The translations under genes and the position numbers were made by a program. Positions 45,691 to 47,533 of a stretch of 47,533 nt of DNA are shown in pieces (position 1 is the first letter of the stretch; every line of letters begins with the position of its first letter). The notes below the pieces were generated by a model, which saw only the letters and a list, made by a program, of their open reading frames with translations, searched no databases and was not told the origin of the DNA. The DNA is from an uncultured Nitrosomonadales bacterium (GTDB taxonomy: Bacteria; Pseudomonadota; Gammaproteobacteria; Burkholderiales; Methylophilaceae): assembly GCA_913058475.1 (NCBI GenBank), contig CAJXQA010000006.1, forward strand, positions 1 to 47,533. The letters run 5' to 3'.

Positions 45691-46377
45691 ATGGGTACAG
45701 TCTTTATTACAGGAGCCAATAGAGGTCTTGGATTAGAATTTGTTAAAGAATTTATAGAAAAAAATTATAAAGTCATTGCGACCTGCAGAGATCTAAATTC
45801 ATCTAGTGATTTGAGTAACCTTGCCAAATCAAATTTAACAATTCAACTGCATCAGTTAGATGTGAGTAATACAAAAAATATTCAAGACTTATCGGATCAT
45901 TTAAAAAATGAGCCAATAGATATTTTGATTAATAATGCAGGCATATATCGTTCTGGCAGTTTTAGCTTAGTTAATAAAGATAGCTGGATAGAAAGTTTTG
46001 TTACAAATACGATTGGCCCTTATGAAGTTATTGAAAATTTTTTACCAAATATTTTACAGGGTCTCGAAAAAAAAATTGTTTCTATCACTAGCAAAATGGG
46101 AAGTATTAATGATAATACCAGTGGCGGTTCTTACATTTATAGATCAAGTAAAACGGCTTTAAATAGCATGATGAGAAGCCTTACTCATGACTTAAAAAAC
46201 CAAGATATTGCAACCATGACACTGCATCCTGGTTGGGTGAGGACGGATATGGGTGGAGCTGGTGGATGGATTGATGTCAAAGAAAGCGTTTCTGGAATGA
46301 TAGATCAAATTTCAAATTTATCACTGCAAAATACAGGGCAATATATTGATTATGCCGGCAAACCTATTAAGTGGTGA
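45691..46377 (+). CDS. Short-chain dehydrogenase/reductase
   Basis: The 228-aa SDR has the nucleotide-binding GANRGLGLEF at residues 8-17, NNAG at 81-84, and the catalytic residues S134, Y150 and K154 (YRSSK). It resembles carbonyl-reductase-like SDRs. An AGGAG lies 11 bases before the ATG, slightly far. Its substrate cannot be deduced. It overlaps the next gene by about 26 bp. Confidence 0.9.
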   Translation: MGTVFITGANRGLGLEFVKEFIEKNYKVIATCRDLNSSSDLSNLAKSNLTIQLHQLDVSNTKNIQDLSDHLKNEPIDILINNAGIYRSGSFSLVNKDSWIESFVTNTIGPYEVIENFLPNILQGLEKKIVSITSKMGSINDNTSGGSYIYRSSKTALNSMMRSLTHDLKNQDIATMTLHPGWVRTDMGGAGGWIDVKESVSGMIDQISNLSLQNTGQYIDYAGKPIKW

Positions 46378-46999
46378 TCATCAAAAAAGGTGTATTGAAG
46401 GTACTAAATTCTTATCCTCTCTAGATCCAGATTGGAATTTACTAATATCTTCAGTCGGCCCTTGTAAACTTAATTTAAGTACGGAATTAGAGCCTTATCA
46501 AGCTTTAATTAAGTCTGTAATCTTTCAACAATTACGACCAGCCTCTGCTTCTGCTATTTTTAATAGATTCACACAATACTTTGATAGTGATTTCCCAACA
46601 GCAAAACAAATTATAGATACCCCTAAAAATAAATTAAAAGAATGTGGGCTTTCGACCAATAAACTCTCAACAATTATTGGAATAGCAAACCAAGAAGAAA
46701 ATGAAGGATTAGAAAATCGTAAAGGTTTTGAGATAATGAGTGATATTCAAATAATACAAAAATTAACAAGGATTAAAGGGATTGGTGAGTGGACTGCTCA
46801 AATGTTAATGATATTTAACTTAGGAAGACTTGATATATTTCCTGTGAGTGATTTTGCAATAAAAAAAAATTATTCTCTTTTTAAAAATATTGCCTTACCT
46901 ATTAATATAAAAAATTTATCAAAAATTTCCGAAGAATGGAAGCCCTTTAGATCTATTGCAGCATGGTATCTTTGGCAATATAAGTTAAAATCCTGTTAG
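46352..46999 (+). CDS. DNA-3-methyladenine glycosylase II (AlkA-like, HhH-GPD)
   Basis: This is a base-excision repair glycosylase of the HhH-GPD superfamily, about 215 aa. The N-terminal part aligns with short AlkA-type proteins (LEPYQALIKSVIFQQLRPASA). The hairpin-helix-hairpin is RIKGIGEWTAQM, and the catalytic Asp follows in FPVSDFAIKK. I use ATG 46352; the frame opens at TTG 46346. The stop TAG is immediately followed by the start of the next gene. Confidence 0.9.
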   Translation: MPANLLSGDHQKRCIEGTKFLSSLDPDWNLLISSVGPCKLNLSTELEPYQALIKSVIFQQLRPASASAIFNRFTQYFDSDFPTAKQIIDTPKNKLKECGLSTNKLSTIIGIANQEENEGLENRKGFEIMSDIQIIQKLTRIKGIGEWTAQMLMIFNLGRLDIFPVSDFAIKKNYSLFKNIALPINIKNLSKISEEWKPFRSIAAWYLWQYKLKSC

Positions 47000-47508
47000 A
47001 TGAGTAAATTAATCCCTAAAAAAATTATTCGAGATCAAATAGAAAAAAATCAAAATGTACGAACTTCTACTTTTGAATATAAAGGGAAAATATATTGGCT
47101 TAAACAAAAGGAACCTCCTTCGCTTATTAAGCGCCTATTGATGAATAATGCTTCAAAAAGTCTTGTAAAAGAGAAAACTGTTTTAATAAAATTAGCAAAA
47201 CATGGAATTCCAGTTCCTGATGTTATCGATTTTGATGAAAACTACTTAGTTTTATCTGATGTCGGAGATGCTATTATAAATATAATTGAGAAAAGACAAT
47301 CATATTACTCAAATAACCATCCGAAATTTCATGTACACGGAAACCCTCAAAAAGAAAGAATTTTAACTAAAGCTTCTACTGCATTAGCTAAACTTCATAA
47401 AATGGGATATGCCCATGGTAGACCTTCAATCAAGGATATTTGCTTAAAAAATAATAAAATTTATTTTATTGATTTTGAAGAAAATCAATTAGGCAAAAAT
47501 ATTAATAA
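47000..47508 (+). CDS. Kinase-like protein (Kdo-kinase/RIO-type fold), C-terminally cut by contig end
   Basis: About 169 codons remain before adapter sequence. A hydrophobic N-lobe (FEYKGKIYWLKQK; LIKLAKHGIPVP; LVLSDVG hinge) is followed by the catalytic loop HGRPSIKDICLKN and the metal-binding IDFEEN in place of DFG. This order fits lipopolysaccharide-kinase/RIO-type small kinases. The substrate is unknown. The ATG directly follows the preceding stop codon in the same frame. Confidence 0.75.
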
Positions 47509-47533
47509 CTGTCTCTTATACACATCTGACGCT
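47509..47533 (-). other. Nextera (Tn5) sequencing adapter, right end
   Basis: CTGTCTCTTATACACATCT followed by GACGCT is the reverse complement of the read-1 transposase adapter at the left end. It is artefactual and truncates the kinase-like gene. Confidence 0.97.

Noticed and set aside
1..47533. Terminal inverted repeats suggesting a linear element or transposon
   Set aside because: They are exact Tn5/Nextera adapter sequence, and the genes inside are ordinary chromosomal housekeeping genes.
1..47533. CRISPR arrays, tRNA or rRNA genes, insertion sequences, prophage genes
   Set aside because: No spaced repeats, cloverleaf sequences, transposase or phage structural genes were recognised on reading the window.

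Overview
The window looks like a contig from a streamlined, AT-rich methylotrophic betaproteobacterium of the Methylophilaceae type (OM43 / Methylopumilus-like). This rests on three things: a lanthanide-type XoxF methanol dehydrogenase with its cytochrome and XoxJ partners; an NAD-linked Fds formate dehydrogenase with molybdenum-cofactor genes beside it; and very tight packing, with most neighbours overlapping or a few bases apart. The species assignment is inference from gene content, as no rRNA or tRNA gene is present. Both ends are Nextera/Tn5 adapter sequence (3-35 and, inverted, 47509-47533), so the terminal genes are cut by the library or assembly, not by biology.

Layout. 36-11539 (minus strand): dcw cell-wall and division cluster in the order mraZ-rsmH-ftsL-ftsI-murE-murF-mraY-murD-ftsW-murG-murC (murC truncated), with stop/start overlaps at nearly every junction. 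Behind mraZ lie three MraZ-box-like repeats and the RNase P RNA gene with its terminator. 12028-13900 (minus): pyrC and rsmI. 13964-16564 (plus): a BON-domain lipoprotein, trxA, rho and rpmE, closed by a terminator. 16632-18266 (plus): a membrane glycosyltransferase. 18271-24234 (minus): formate dehydrogenase operon fdsG-fdsB-fdsA-fdhD-fdsD. 24348-27699 (plus, divergent): moaA-mobA-mobB-moeA, which help make the cofactor that FdsA needs. 27780-30813 (plus): bcp, a PIN-PhoH ATPase and lplT. 30820-32145 (minus): type II NADH dehydrogenase. 32267-35820 (minus): xoxF, xoxJ and xoxG with two terminators. 36168-38391 (plus): proline iminopeptidase and a BrkB-family membrane protein fused to a cyclic-nucleotide-binding domain. 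38374-39963 (minus): a TPR plus 2OG-oxygenase-like protein. 40145-42335 (plus): a putative Na+/H+ antiporter and a RodZ-like protein. 42343-44177 (minus): umuDC. 44349-44621 (plus): HU. 44667-45605 (minus): exported pentapeptide-repeat protein. 45691-47508 (plus): SDR oxidoreductase, AlkA-like glycosylase and a truncated kinase-like gene.

How it fits together. XoxF oxidises methanol in the periplasm and passes electrons to the XoxG cytochrome. Fds oxidises formate to CO2 and yields NADH, which Ndh can feed to quinone. The steps between formaldehyde and formate are not in the window.

The most unusual sequence-level observation is in the dcw cluster. The murG and murF reading frames lack an ATG or GTG where the conserved N-terminus begins, and the TTG codons in frame are misplaced. 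Each has instead an ATT codon after a purine-rich Shine-Dalgarno-like stretch, overlapping the upstream TAA stop in an identical ATTAA junction. This suggests AUU start codons at two coupled junctions. I did not find a wholly novel multi-gene system.
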